Shown: positions 52,125 to 58,322 of the stretch, in pieces | Layout: each line of letters begins with the position of its first letter | How positions within the stretch are numbered: the first letter of the stretch is position 1 | Assembly (NCBI GenBank): GCA_040218875.1 | Contig: JAVJQP010000163.1 | Reading direction: 5' to 3' (one strand) | Source: Coleofasciculus sp937127375 | GTDB lineage: Bacteria; Cyanobacteriota; Cyanobacteriia; Cyanobacteriales; Coleofasciculaceae | DNA length: 64,000 bases | The notes under the pieces: generated by a model | What the model was told of the DNA's origin: nothing | The model's input: only the letters and a program-made list of their open reading frames with translations | Databases searched by the model: none | Position numbers and translations under genes: made by a program

Positions 52125-52757
52125 ATGCCCTACAGTCAATTTACTCTCGAAAATATCCAACAAGATTTGGGCATTACGATTCAAGAACGGGTGGGAATTT
52201 TTGCCGAAACGCCAGAAATTACCTACAGTGATTTTCTCGCAGAAACTTTAAACTATAATATACCGCTTGCTCTGGCGATCGCTACTGAAAAAATAAAATC
52301 AGAAGCAATTATTTTGCCTATATTAATTGAACTCAAAAAGCAGCTAAAAAATAAAATTAGTGTTTTTTCTGGCAAAGAATTTAATGTTGACCCAGAAAGA
52401 GGTTTGACTGGATTCTGCGATTTCTTGATCAGTCATTCTCCCTCCCAACTGACTATTGAAGCTCCAGTTACAATTCTAGTTGAAGCTAAAAATGATAATC
52501 TCCACTCTGGGCTAGGTCAATGTATGGCAGAAATGATTGCTGCTCAGACATTTAATCAATCAAGAGGAAAATTAATAAAGACTATTTATGGGAGTGTTAC
52601 AACCGGAAGCCTGTGGCAGTTTATGCGGTTAAATGATAATAGAGTTGAGGTGGATTTAGATGAGTATTTTTTGAATAATATCGGCAAAATAATTGGCATT
52701 TTAGCTAGCTTTTTTGAGGGGATTTATTGTGCAGACAAAACGAGTGCCGTCCTATAG
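52125..52757 (+). CDS. Uncharacterised PD-(D/E)XK-nuclease-like protein
   Basis: A 210-residue protein without a family name that I recognise. A PD-(D/E)XK-like arrangement is visible: FCDFLISHSPSQLTIEAP supplies the Asp strand, and ITILVEAKNDN-like sequence (VTILVEAKND) gives the E-x-K pair, followed by the helix GLGQCMAEMIAAQTFNQ. The N-terminal part is helical (LENIQQDLGITIQERVGIFA). Many cyanobacterial genomes carry such small nuclease-fold proteins in multiple copies, and a decayed copy of this gene's 5' end is found at 56541. The biological role is unknown. Confidence 0.7.
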   Translation: MPYSQFTLENIQQDLGITIQERVGIFAETPEITYSDFLAETLNYNIPLALAIATEKIKSEAIILPILIELKKQLKNKISVFSGKEFNVDPERGLTGFCDFLISHSPSQLTIEAPVTILVEAKNDNLHSGLGQCMAEMIAAQTFNQSRGKLIKTIYGSVTTGSLWQFMRLNDNRVEVDLDEYFLNNIGKIIGILASFFEGIYCADKTSAVL

Positions 52758-52774
52758 ACCCCAATCAACCATAA

Positions 52775-52932
52775 CCGTAGGGTGGGTTAGGCGGTATTAA
52801 ATTTAGGCAATGAACCGTTCAATGATATATCCGCCTTAACCCACAAAGTTATCATTGCTTCTATATAAAATCAAATACGCAGCCGAATTTATTCCAGCTA
52901 AGATAGTATTTCATACAGCCTGAGCGATAATT
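52775..52932. repeat. MITE-like repeat (family M), extended copy 1
   Basis: The core (52775-52857) runs from gtagggtgggttaggcgg to ccgccttaacccac and atcattg, with inverted ends. The following 75 bases (aaatcaaatacgcagcc to cagcctgagcgataat) also match the copy at 53806-53965. It lies directly upstream of the DUF4058 gene. Confidence 0.85.
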
Positions 52933-52950
52933 TTAGTTGAGGTAATTCAG

Positions 52951-53742
52951 ATGCCTTCTCCCTTTCCGGGTATGGACCCTTATTTAGAACATTCGGAATT
53001 ATGGGCGGAGGTTCACAGTCGGTTAATCGTGAACCTAGCCGATTTTTTGGGTCCGCAACTGCGCCCTAAATACCGAGTCGCTGTTGAAAAACGAACCTAC
53101 TCTGATTTGTCAGACGCCGCGTTAGTCGGGCTTCCCGATGTGGCTGTTGTGTCTAGACGTTCAACCCCAAATCAGAACTCATCAACGACTTCATCAACGG
53201 CGACCGTGTTAACTCAAAATGAACCTGTAACGGTTAGAATACCGATGCCGGAAGAAGTCAGGGAGAGTTATTTAGAAATTCGAGAAATTGGAACGGGGGC
53301 GGTGGTCACAGCTATAGAAATCCTGTCCCCGAAAAATAAGCGTGCGGGTGTTGGACGTCAAGCTTATTCTCGCAAGCGCCTGGAGGTTTTAGGCAGTTTT
53401 ACTCATTTAGTCGAAATTGATTTGCTTAGGGGGGGAAAGCCGATGCTGATTTTGGGAGAAAGACCGCCTGGTGATTATAATATCCTAATCAGTCGTAGCG
53501 ACCAACGACCCCTAGCTCAGTTGTATAGGTTTGGGGTTCGTGATAAAATTCCGGTTTTTCCGCTGCCCTTAAAGTCAACCGATGTGGAACCTATCGTGGA
53601 TTTACAGGAGTTATTCACCCAAGTCTATGACAGAGCCAGCTTTGACTTAGCCGTGGATTATGGGAGTGAACCCGTACCCCCTCTCAAAGCAGATGATGCA
53701 GCTTGGGCGGCTACCCTGTTGGAAGAGAGTGGATGGCGATAA
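52951..53742 (+). CDS. DUF4058 family protein
   Basis: A 263-residue protein starting MPSPFPGMDPYLEHSELWAE, the hallmark of DUF4058, a family widespread in cyanobacteria and planctomycetes. Other conserved segments are YRVAVEKRTYSDLSDAALVG, YLEIREIGTGAVVTAIEILS with PKNKRAGVGRQAYSRKRLEV, and LVEIDLLRGGKPM. The E-I-L-S-P-x-N-K and EIDLLR stretches resemble the E-x-K-containing part of the PD-(D/E)XK fold, but this is only suggestive. No function is established that I know of. Confidence 0.85.
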   Translation: MPSPFPGMDPYLEHSELWAEVHSRLIVNLADFLGPQLRPKYRVAVEKRTYSDLSDAALVGLPDVAVVSRRSTPNQNSSTTSSTATVLTQNEPVTVRIPMPEEVRESYLEIREIGTGAVVTAIEILSPKNKRAGVGRQAYSRKRLEVLGSFTHLVEIDLLRGGKPMLILGERPPGDYNILISRSDQRPLAQLYRFGVRDKIPVFPLPLKSTDVEPIVDLQELFTQVYDRASFDLAVDYGSEPVPPLKADDAAWAATLLEESGWR

Positions 53743-53805
53743 TGTCAGGTAGGGGCGGGTAGGGGCGACCCGCTTGCACCAATGAACAACTCCAGTCAAC
53801 CGTGA

Positions 53806-53965
53806 CCCGTAGGGTGGGTTAGGCGGTATTAAATTTAGGAAATGAACCGTTCAATAATAAATCCGCCGTAACCCACCAAGTTATCATTGATTCCAGAGGG
53901 AAATCAAATACCCAGCCGGATTTATAGCAGCTAAAATAGTATTTTATACAGCCTGATCGATAATT
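53806..53965. repeat. MITE-like repeat (family M), extended copy 2
   Basis: The core is 53806-53893, nearly identical to copies at 52775, 56872 and 57586. The extension (gaaatcaaatacccagccgg to cagcctgatcgataattt) matches copy 1. About 20 bases of it (atcaaatacccagccggattt) are also identical to the start of the UPF0175 gene at 54586. Confidence 0.85.
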
Positions 53966-54027
53966 TGAATTGTGCCGATTATACGACGGCTAGAAAATAG
54001 ATTTATATTGATTGGAGCATGAGAACG

Positions 54028-54471
54028 ATGAATCTAGAGGCTGAATACGATCTGGACTTCTATGCTTGGATTTGTAAAAATGTAGAATTACTGCGGCGAG
54101 GCTGTTTGTCCGAAATTGATGTGGAGCATATTGCTGAAGAGTTAGAAAGTATGGGCAAGCGTGACCTCCGTCAACTTCGCAGCCGCTTACAGGTTTTAGT
54201 CATGCACCTGCTCAAGTGGCAATATCAACCCGACAAACAAAGCAAAAGTTGGCTAGTGACGATTGATCATCAGCGTGATGAAATTGAAACCCTATTGCTA
54301 GATAGTCCTAGTTTAAGAAGCGAGTTGGAGCAGGGATTGGCAAGGGTGTATCCGAAAGCTGTGCGAGATGCCTGTAGAGAAACGGGTCTTCCTGAGACGA
54401 CATTTCCCTTATCCTGTCCTTTTGAGATAGAAGAGATTTTGGCTCAAGAGTTTCTGCCGGATTGTCGTTAG
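54028..54471 (+). CDS. DUF29 family protein
   Basis: A 147-residue protein of the DUF29 family, common in cyanobacteria. Diagnostic parts are YDLDFYAWICKNVELLRRGC, IDVEHIAEELESMGKRDLRQ and LRSRLQVLVMHLLKWQYQPD, then SWLVTIDHQRDEIETLLLDS and a C-terminal SCPFEIEEILAQEFLPD. It is a helical protein without signal peptide. Function is unknown; DUF29 genes occur in many copies in mobile-looking regions. An in-frame ATG at 54019 is an alternative start. Confidence 0.85.
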   Translation: MNLEAEYDLDFYAWICKNVELLRRGCLSEIDVEHIAEELESMGKRDLRQLRSRLQVLVMHLLKWQYQPDKQSKSWLVTIDHQRDEIETLLLDSPSLRSELEQGLARVYPKAVRDACRETGLPETTFPLSCPFEIEEILAQEFLPDCR

Positions 54472-54572
54472 TTTTCGTAACTACTGTGATAATGGGGAGG
54501 AGAAATAGGAGTCGCCCGCTGATTGTGGAAATCCAAATAGATAGTCGAGGAAAGAGGGGAACGAACACGAAA

Positions 54573-54848
54573 ATGGAAGAGCTAAAAATCAAATACCCAG
54601 CCGGATTTGAAAATGCTGTGCAAATGACTAAGGATGAGATGGAGCAGCATATCCGTTTAATGGCTGCCCTGAAAATGTTTGAACTGGGAAAGGTTTCGGC
54701 GGGAAAAGCGGCTGAGTTAGCGGGAATGTCAAGACTCGATTTTTTTGAGACTTGCAGCCGATATCGAGTCAGTGTTTTTAATTATCCACCAGAAGAGCTT
54801 GAATTAGAACTGGAACAGGATTTAGAACGGCTTAGGAACGCCAGCTAA
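54573..54848 (+). CDS. UPF0175 family antitoxin-like protein
   Basis: A 91-residue protein. It starts MEELKIKYPAGFENAVQMTK and has EQHIRLMAALKMFELGKVSA followed by GKAAELAGMSRLDFFETCSR, a helix-turn-helix-like segment that defines UPF0175. UPF0175 proteins often precede DUF3368 PIN-like genes and are regarded as antitoxins. The DUF3368-type frame follows within three bases but carries a stop. An upstream in-frame start at 54462 overlaps the DUF29 gene and is less likely. Confidence 0.82.
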   Translation: MEELKIKYPAGFENAVQMTKDEMEQHIRLMAALKMFELGKVSAGKAAELAGMSRLDFFETCSRYRVSVFNYPPEELELELEQDLERLRNAS

Positions 54849-54850
54849 CT

Positions 54851-55345
54851 ATGAAACTTGTTGTCAATACAGGTCCGATTATTGCCTTAGCCAAAATTGG
54901 AAAATTGGTTTGACTCAAAGAGCTGGCTCCAGAAGTATTTATTCCTCCTACCGTTTACCGAGAATTATTGGCGAAATTTGGAGCCGAATCGGAGCAGATT
55001 GAGCAAGCTCTTACTGATTTTATTCGGGTAACAGAGGTAAGGGAGATTGACCGAGCTGTCGAAATAGCCATTGCTGGTTTGGATGAAGGGGAGAAACTAG
55101 CGATCGCTCTGGCGGCAACGTTTACAGAAGACATTGTGTTAGTGTTAGATGATCGTGCGGGCAGACGGGTAGCACAACAACTGGGTTTGACCACGACAGG
55201 ATCGATAGGAGTTTTACTACGCCTGAAAGAAAAAGGAGCAATTGAGAACGTGGGAGTGCTTTTGACAGATATGAGAGAGCGGGGATATTGGCTTTCGGAT
55301 CAAGTCATAGAAGTGGCTAAACGACTGGCTGGAGAAGAGGATTGA
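54851..55345 (+). pseudogene. DUF3368 PIN-like toxin with in-frame TGA
   Basis: ATG 54851 begins KLVVNTGPIIALAKIGKLV, the DUF3368 start, and then a TGA lies in-frame at 54911-54913. The frame reopens and continues without a shift through LKELAPEVFIPPTVYRELLA, LDEGEKLAIALAATFTEDIV and LVLDDRAGRRVAQQLGLTTT to a stop at 55343-55345, all matching the family. A single nonsense change therefore breaks an otherwise complete toxin gene. An internal start (e.g. 54968) would lack the N-terminal strand and the first acidic site. Confidence 0.85.
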
Positions 55346-55393
55346 TTGGTGCGACCAAGATATCCTGAAGGTGTGACGCTTACGGGAGGGAAA

Positions 55394-56086
55394 ATGAATC
55401 CGGCTAGTCTTGACCAACAATTAATTCCTACTTTAGAGAATGGCGATCGCTTGAGTCGTGCTGAGTTTGAGCGGCGTTATGATCTGATGAGTGATCTTAA
55501 AAAAGCGGAGTTAATTGAAGGAGTCGTTTACGTGCCATCGCCTCTACGCTACAACCGACATGGCAAACCCCATGGCAAAATTATTGCTTGGCTGGAAGTG
55601 TATGCAGCTTCGACACCAGGGGTTGAGGTAGCTGATAATGCGACGGTACGCCTTGATTTAGACAATGAACCGCAGCCGGATGCGCTGCTGCGGCTAGATC
55701 AAGAGAGTGGGGGGCGATCGCGAATTAGTGAGGATGACTATGTTGAAGGAGCGCCAGAGCTAATTGTTGAAATTGCCGCCAGTAGTGCGTCTTACGATCT
55801 TCATGATAAGTTACGGGCTTATCGGCGCAATGGGGTACGGGAGTATCTGGTGTGGTTGGTGCAGGATAGAGTGTTTCGCTGGTATATTCTGGAGCAGGGG
55901 GAGTATCGACAGCAGCAAGCGGATTCGTTGGGGATGTTGAGTAGTCCCTTTTTGCCAGGGTTACGGTTGGATGTGCAGGCGCTGTTGCGGGGAGAGATGT
56001 CGCGAGTTCTAAGTATTAAATCGGACACCATCCTTTGCGTCCCTAAGGTTTCCAAGCGTAAGGTTAATCCATCAAATCTAGATTAG
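55394..56086 (+). CDS. Uma2 family PD-(D/E)XK endonuclease-like protein
   Basis: A 230-residue protein. The Uma2 core is present: RYDLMSDLKKAELIEGVVYV, NATVRLDLDNEPQPDALLRL, then APELIVEIAASSASYDLHDK and YRRNGVREYLVWLVQDRVFR, with the PD-x(n)-E-x-A and K residues of the PD-(D/E)XK fold. ATG 55394 follows GGGAGGG; an earlier TTG at 55346 is less likely. The end (after SRVLSI) differs from the usual Uma2 tail, which survives in the fragment at 57030-57125, so the 3' end may have been replaced. Function of the family is poorly known. Confidence 0.85.
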   Translation: MNPASLDQQLIPTLENGDRLSRAEFERRYDLMSDLKKAELIEGVVYVPSPLRYNRHGKPHGKIIAWLEVYAASTPGVEVADNATVRLDLDNEPQPDALLRLDQESGGRSRISEDDYVEGAPELIVEIAASSASYDLHDKLRAYRRNGVREYLVWLVQDRVFRWYILEQGEYRQQQADSLGMLSSPFLPGLRLDVQALLRGEMSRVLSIKSDTILCVPKVSKRKVNPSNLD

Positions 56087-56094
56087 GCAAGCCA

Positions 56095-56535
56095 ATGGAA
56101 GAACTACTAGAGTTGAAAGGTTTACTCCTCAAAGGTGATATTTCTGGGGCATTGGTCATTGTTGAAGAATTGGAGGAAATGAGCAGAGACGACAAAATCA
56201 ATAATATTCGCAGCTACGCCAAAATTCTACTTCTCCATTTAATCAAACAAAAAGCTGAAAACCGCACCACCCGCTCTTGGGATGTCTCTATTCGGAATTC
56301 AGCCCTAGAGATACAGAGCAAAAATAAACGACGCAAAGCAGGCGGTTATTATCTTAAACCGGAGGAATTGCGCCTCGCCCTAGAAGAAGCCTATGAACAA
56401 GCCCTCAATGGCGCATCTCTTGAAGTCGCTGAAGGACTTTATGCTCCAGAAACCTTAGGGAACATGATTGACCGCAACAGGATTATTGATAGCGCCATGA
56501 CCCTCATTTTACCTAACTCAGGTACATCAAATTAG
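56095..56535 (+). CDS. DUF29 family protein, second copy
   Basis: A 146-residue protein with the DUF29-type helical layout: LLLKGDISGALVIVEELEEM, SYAKILLLHLIKQKAENRTT and SWDVSIRNSALEIQSKNKRR, then GYYLKPEELRLALEEAYEQA. It lacks the D-x-D-F-Y-A-W start of the copy at 54028, so it is a divergent or short version. It follows the Uma2 gene by eight bases and is likely co-transcribed with it. Confidence 0.75.
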   Translation: MEELLELKGLLLKGDISGALVIVEELEEMSRDDKINNIRSYAKILLLHLIKQKAENRTTRSWDVSIRNSALEIQSKNKRRKAGGYYLKPEELRLALEEAYEQALNGASLEVAEGLYAPETLGNMIDRNRIIDSAMTLILPNSGTSN

Positions 56536-56540
56536 GTTGT

Positions 56541-56607
56541 ATGCCCTACAGTTAATTGACCCTTGAAAATCTTCAACCCGACTTAGGCATTACAATTCAA
56601 TAACGGC
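56541..56607 (+). pseudogene. Decayed 5' fragment of the 210-residue nuclease-like gene
   Basis: ATGCCCTACAGTTAATTGAC and the next 45 bases align with the first 65 bases of the gene at 52125 but have an immediate TAA at codon 5, another TAA in place of the CAA-GAA region, and no downstream continuation. Codon-level similarity (gggcattac versus aggcattac) shows descent from a second copy. Confidence 0.8.
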
Positions 56608-56673
56608 TTGAGAACCAGCCGGATTTATTTGATTGGAGCCTCCCCCACGCGATCGCACATTTAAATTGGGAAT

Positions 56674-56791
56674 GGGTAGCGAGCAAGATTGGGTAGCGAG
56701 CAAGATTGGGTAGCGAGCAAGATTGGGTAGCGAGCAAGATTGGGTAGCGAGCAAGATTGGGTAGCGAGCAAGATTGGGTAGCGAGCAAGAT
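56674..56791. repeat. 17-bp tandem array, seven copies
   Basis: Seven head-to-tail copies of gggtagcgagcaagatt at 56674, 56691, 56708, 56725, 56742, 56759 and 56776, the last one running into gctcgcactac. GCGAGCA-aga-TGCTCGC in the last copy forms a 7-base-pair hairpin, so the array looks like amplification of one arm of a hairpin repeat. Confidence 0.92.
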
Positions 56792-56871
56792 GCTCGCACT
56801 ACAAGAATGAGAGCCATTGTTCTATATCATGGAAAAATGTGCCGTCCTATAGACCCCGATCAACCGTGACC

Positions 56872-56953
56872 CGTAGGGTGGGTTAGGCGGCATTAAATTT
56901 AGGCAATGAACCGTTCAATAATAAATCCGCCGTAACCCACCAAGTTATCATTT
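56872..56953. repeat. MITE-like repeat (family M), copy 3
   Basis: The core ~82 bases from gtagggtgggttaggcgg to taacccaccaagttatcatt. The preceding 40 bases (aaaaatgtgccgtcctatag) match sequence at 51738 and 52742. Confidence 0.85.
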
Positions 56954-56966
56954 TAATGGGGTCATG

Positions 56967-57125
56967 CCTGATCTTAAAAAAGCGGAATTTGGATGTACAG
57001 GCACTGTTGCAGGGAGAGATGTCGCGAGTTCTGACTGTGCTACAGGAGAGATTGGGTTCTCCAGAGCATCAGGCATTTGTGGCACAATTGTCTAGAGCGT
57101 CAGCTGTTACAATCTGTGGCGATTA
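56967..57125 (+). pseudogene. Uma2 gene remnant with internal deletion
   Basis: The left 20 bases (tgatcttaaaaaagcggaat) match the intact Uma2 gene near 55492; the sequence then jumps to bases matching 55964 onward (ttggatgtacaggcactgtt), deleting about 460 bases and shifting the frame. The 3' part reads MSRVLTVLQERLGSPEHQ, then AFVAQLS, which is the ordinary Uma2 C terminus missing from the intact gene at 55394. Confidence 0.85.
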
Positions 57126-57201
57126 GGTGGAGAAACTGGTAGTGTAGATTTATGTTGCCAGCGTCGATTAAAATTTGAGCGCAAATAATCAAGATTTAAA
57201 C

Positions 57202-57486
57202 ATGGACGAATTAATGGTTCGTTTGAATTTACCTCGTGATTTACTTGGGCTACTTGATGTCTCGGAAACTGACTTAGAAAAGCGTATCCGAGAATTGATT
57301 GCCATTGATTTATTTCAAAAAGGGAGGATTTCTTCAGGTAAAGGTGGAGAATTATCAGGGGTGTCTAAATGGGATTTTATTCAGCTTTTGAGCCGATATA
57401 AGGTTCCTTATTTTACTCAAACTCCAGAGGATTTAGTGGCTGAGGTAAATCTCCTAGAAACCCTATTAAATACAACTGAACAATGA
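57202..57486 (+). CDS. UPF0175 family antitoxin-like protein, second copy
   Basis: A 94-residue protein starting MDELMVRLNLPRDLLGLLDV, followed by IRELIAIDLFQKGRISSGKG and GELSGVSKWDFIQLLSRYKV, the UPF0175 helix-turn-helix signature. ATG 57202 is preferred over an in-frame TTG at 57175. Its stop overlaps the start of a DUF3368-type frame by ATGA, the usual antitoxin-toxin link. The toxin is broken. Confidence 0.8.
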   Translation: MDELMVRLNLPRDLLGLLDVSETDLEKRIRELIAIDLFQKGRISSGKGGELSGVSKWDFIQLLSRYKVPYFTQTPEDLVAEVNLLETLLNTTEQ

Positions 57487-57590
57487 TTGTGGTTTCTAAT
57501 GCTAGTCCCCTAATCGCTTTAGCCAAAATTGGGCAATTGCAACTGTTGTGTTCTGTTGACAAAAAGATACATATTTCCCCAGACCCGTAG
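57483..57590 (+). pseudogene. DUF3368 PIN-like toxin, truncated by a family M repeat
   Basis: Begins MIVVSNASPLIALAKIGQLQ, a typical DUF3368 start overlapping the antitoxin stop. After about 28 residues it loses family similarity and stops at a TAG (57588) which is part of the M repeat (cccgtagggtggg) at 57586-57668. No remainder of the toxin follows. Confidence 0.85.
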
Positions 57591-57668
57591 GGTGGGTTAG
57601 GCGGTATTAAATTGAGGAAATAAACCATTCAATAATAAATCCGCCGTAACCCACCAAGTTACCATTGA
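57586..57668. repeat. MITE-like repeat (family M), copy 4
   Basis: Matches copies at 52775, 53806 and 56872, with inverted ends (gggtgggttaggcgg against ccgccgtaacccacc). It supplies the stop of the broken DUF3368 gene. Confidence 0.85.
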
Positions 57669-57868
57669 ATCCGGGTTAACAAAAGATTCGGGTTCCTCAA
57701 GAAAATTAATGGATTTGCCCGTAGTATTGGCAAGGGGAAACGAACCAGGATGAAATTTGGTCAGATAGGAGTCTCCCCCGGACGCGATCGCACCCGTTAG
57801 GGATGAGCCAAAACACCTAGGGTCAGGTAGGGGCGACCCCCTTGCACTCATGAACAACTCCAGAAACA

Positions 57869-57929
57869 GGGCGGGTTTACATAAGTTACCAGTTTTGAAG
57901 AGAATGGTATCGGTAAAACCCGCCCCTAC
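57869..57929. repeat. Dispersed P2 repeat
   Basis: gggcgggtttacataagtta at the left, aaaacccgcccctac at the right. Same length as the copy inside the LD-carboxypeptidase gene. Confidence 0.85.
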
Positions 57930-57960
57930 AGACGGTTGGGTCGCCCGCCCATCCCGGAGA

Positions 57961-58280
57961 AAAACTGGCGATCGCATCCAGTACTATTATTTGTACTAGG
58001 GAGCAGTTCTAATCTGTTGGGGATCAATGCTGTTGGAGTCGCGAACTTGAGCAATGGGTTGGTCTAACTGTTGGAGAACCTGTTGCGGCTGGTTGATTTC
58101 TAGCTCGATGGGGCATAGACTATTAGCGATCGCGTGACCTAATGGGGCGGGAAACTCCTGCTGGAGGAGGGTAGAGACTTGGGAGGCGGCTTAAGCGATA
58201 AAACGGGTATCGTGCGATCGCACGGTGATGTCAATTTGCTGGGTTTGGGTGTTATAGTTGGGTTTGACCTCAGTTTCGTC
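57961..58280 (-). pseudogene. Degenerate duplicate of the wzz-like chain-length gene
   Basis: On the - strand, these 320 bases align with 50796-51293 of the wzz-like gene (for example gatcgcacggtgatgtc and ttgtactagggagc are shared), apart from a deletion of about 170 bases after ttgtactagggagc. The membrane-proximal and coiled-coil segments remain in part, with stops (e.g. the gcttaagcg region). The end nearest 58280 corresponds to the periplasmic part of the intact protein, so the N terminus is missing. Confidence 0.85.
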
Positions 58281-58300
58281 ATGTCGTACAAGTAATTGCA

Positions 58301-58322
58301 AGTGTAAGTGTAAGTGTAAGTG
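58301..58322. repeat. Short tandem repeat AGTGTA
   Basis: Three and a half copies of agtgta run into the GTG start of the flippase gene, replacing any clear ribosome-binding site. Confidence 0.7.

Larger units (their letters stand above)
57591..58319. other. Gene-free junction to the second polysaccharide cluster
   Basis: The stretch holds the M repeat (copy 4), a P2 repeat, the wzz-like remnant and a short agtgta tandem repeat just before the flippase gene. No intact gene is seen. Confidence 0.6.

Noticed and set aside
56674..56791. CRISPR-like array
   Set aside because: The repeats are 17 bases and head-to-tail with no variable spacers, so it is a tandem array.
56590..56817. Open frames read through the tandem array on the - strand
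   Set aside because: Reading the 17-bp repeat gives periodic protein (NLARYPILLATQSCSLP) without family support.
52775..57668. Family M repeats as complete insertion sequences
   Set aside because: They are ~85 bases and carry no transposase; at best they are non-autonomous.
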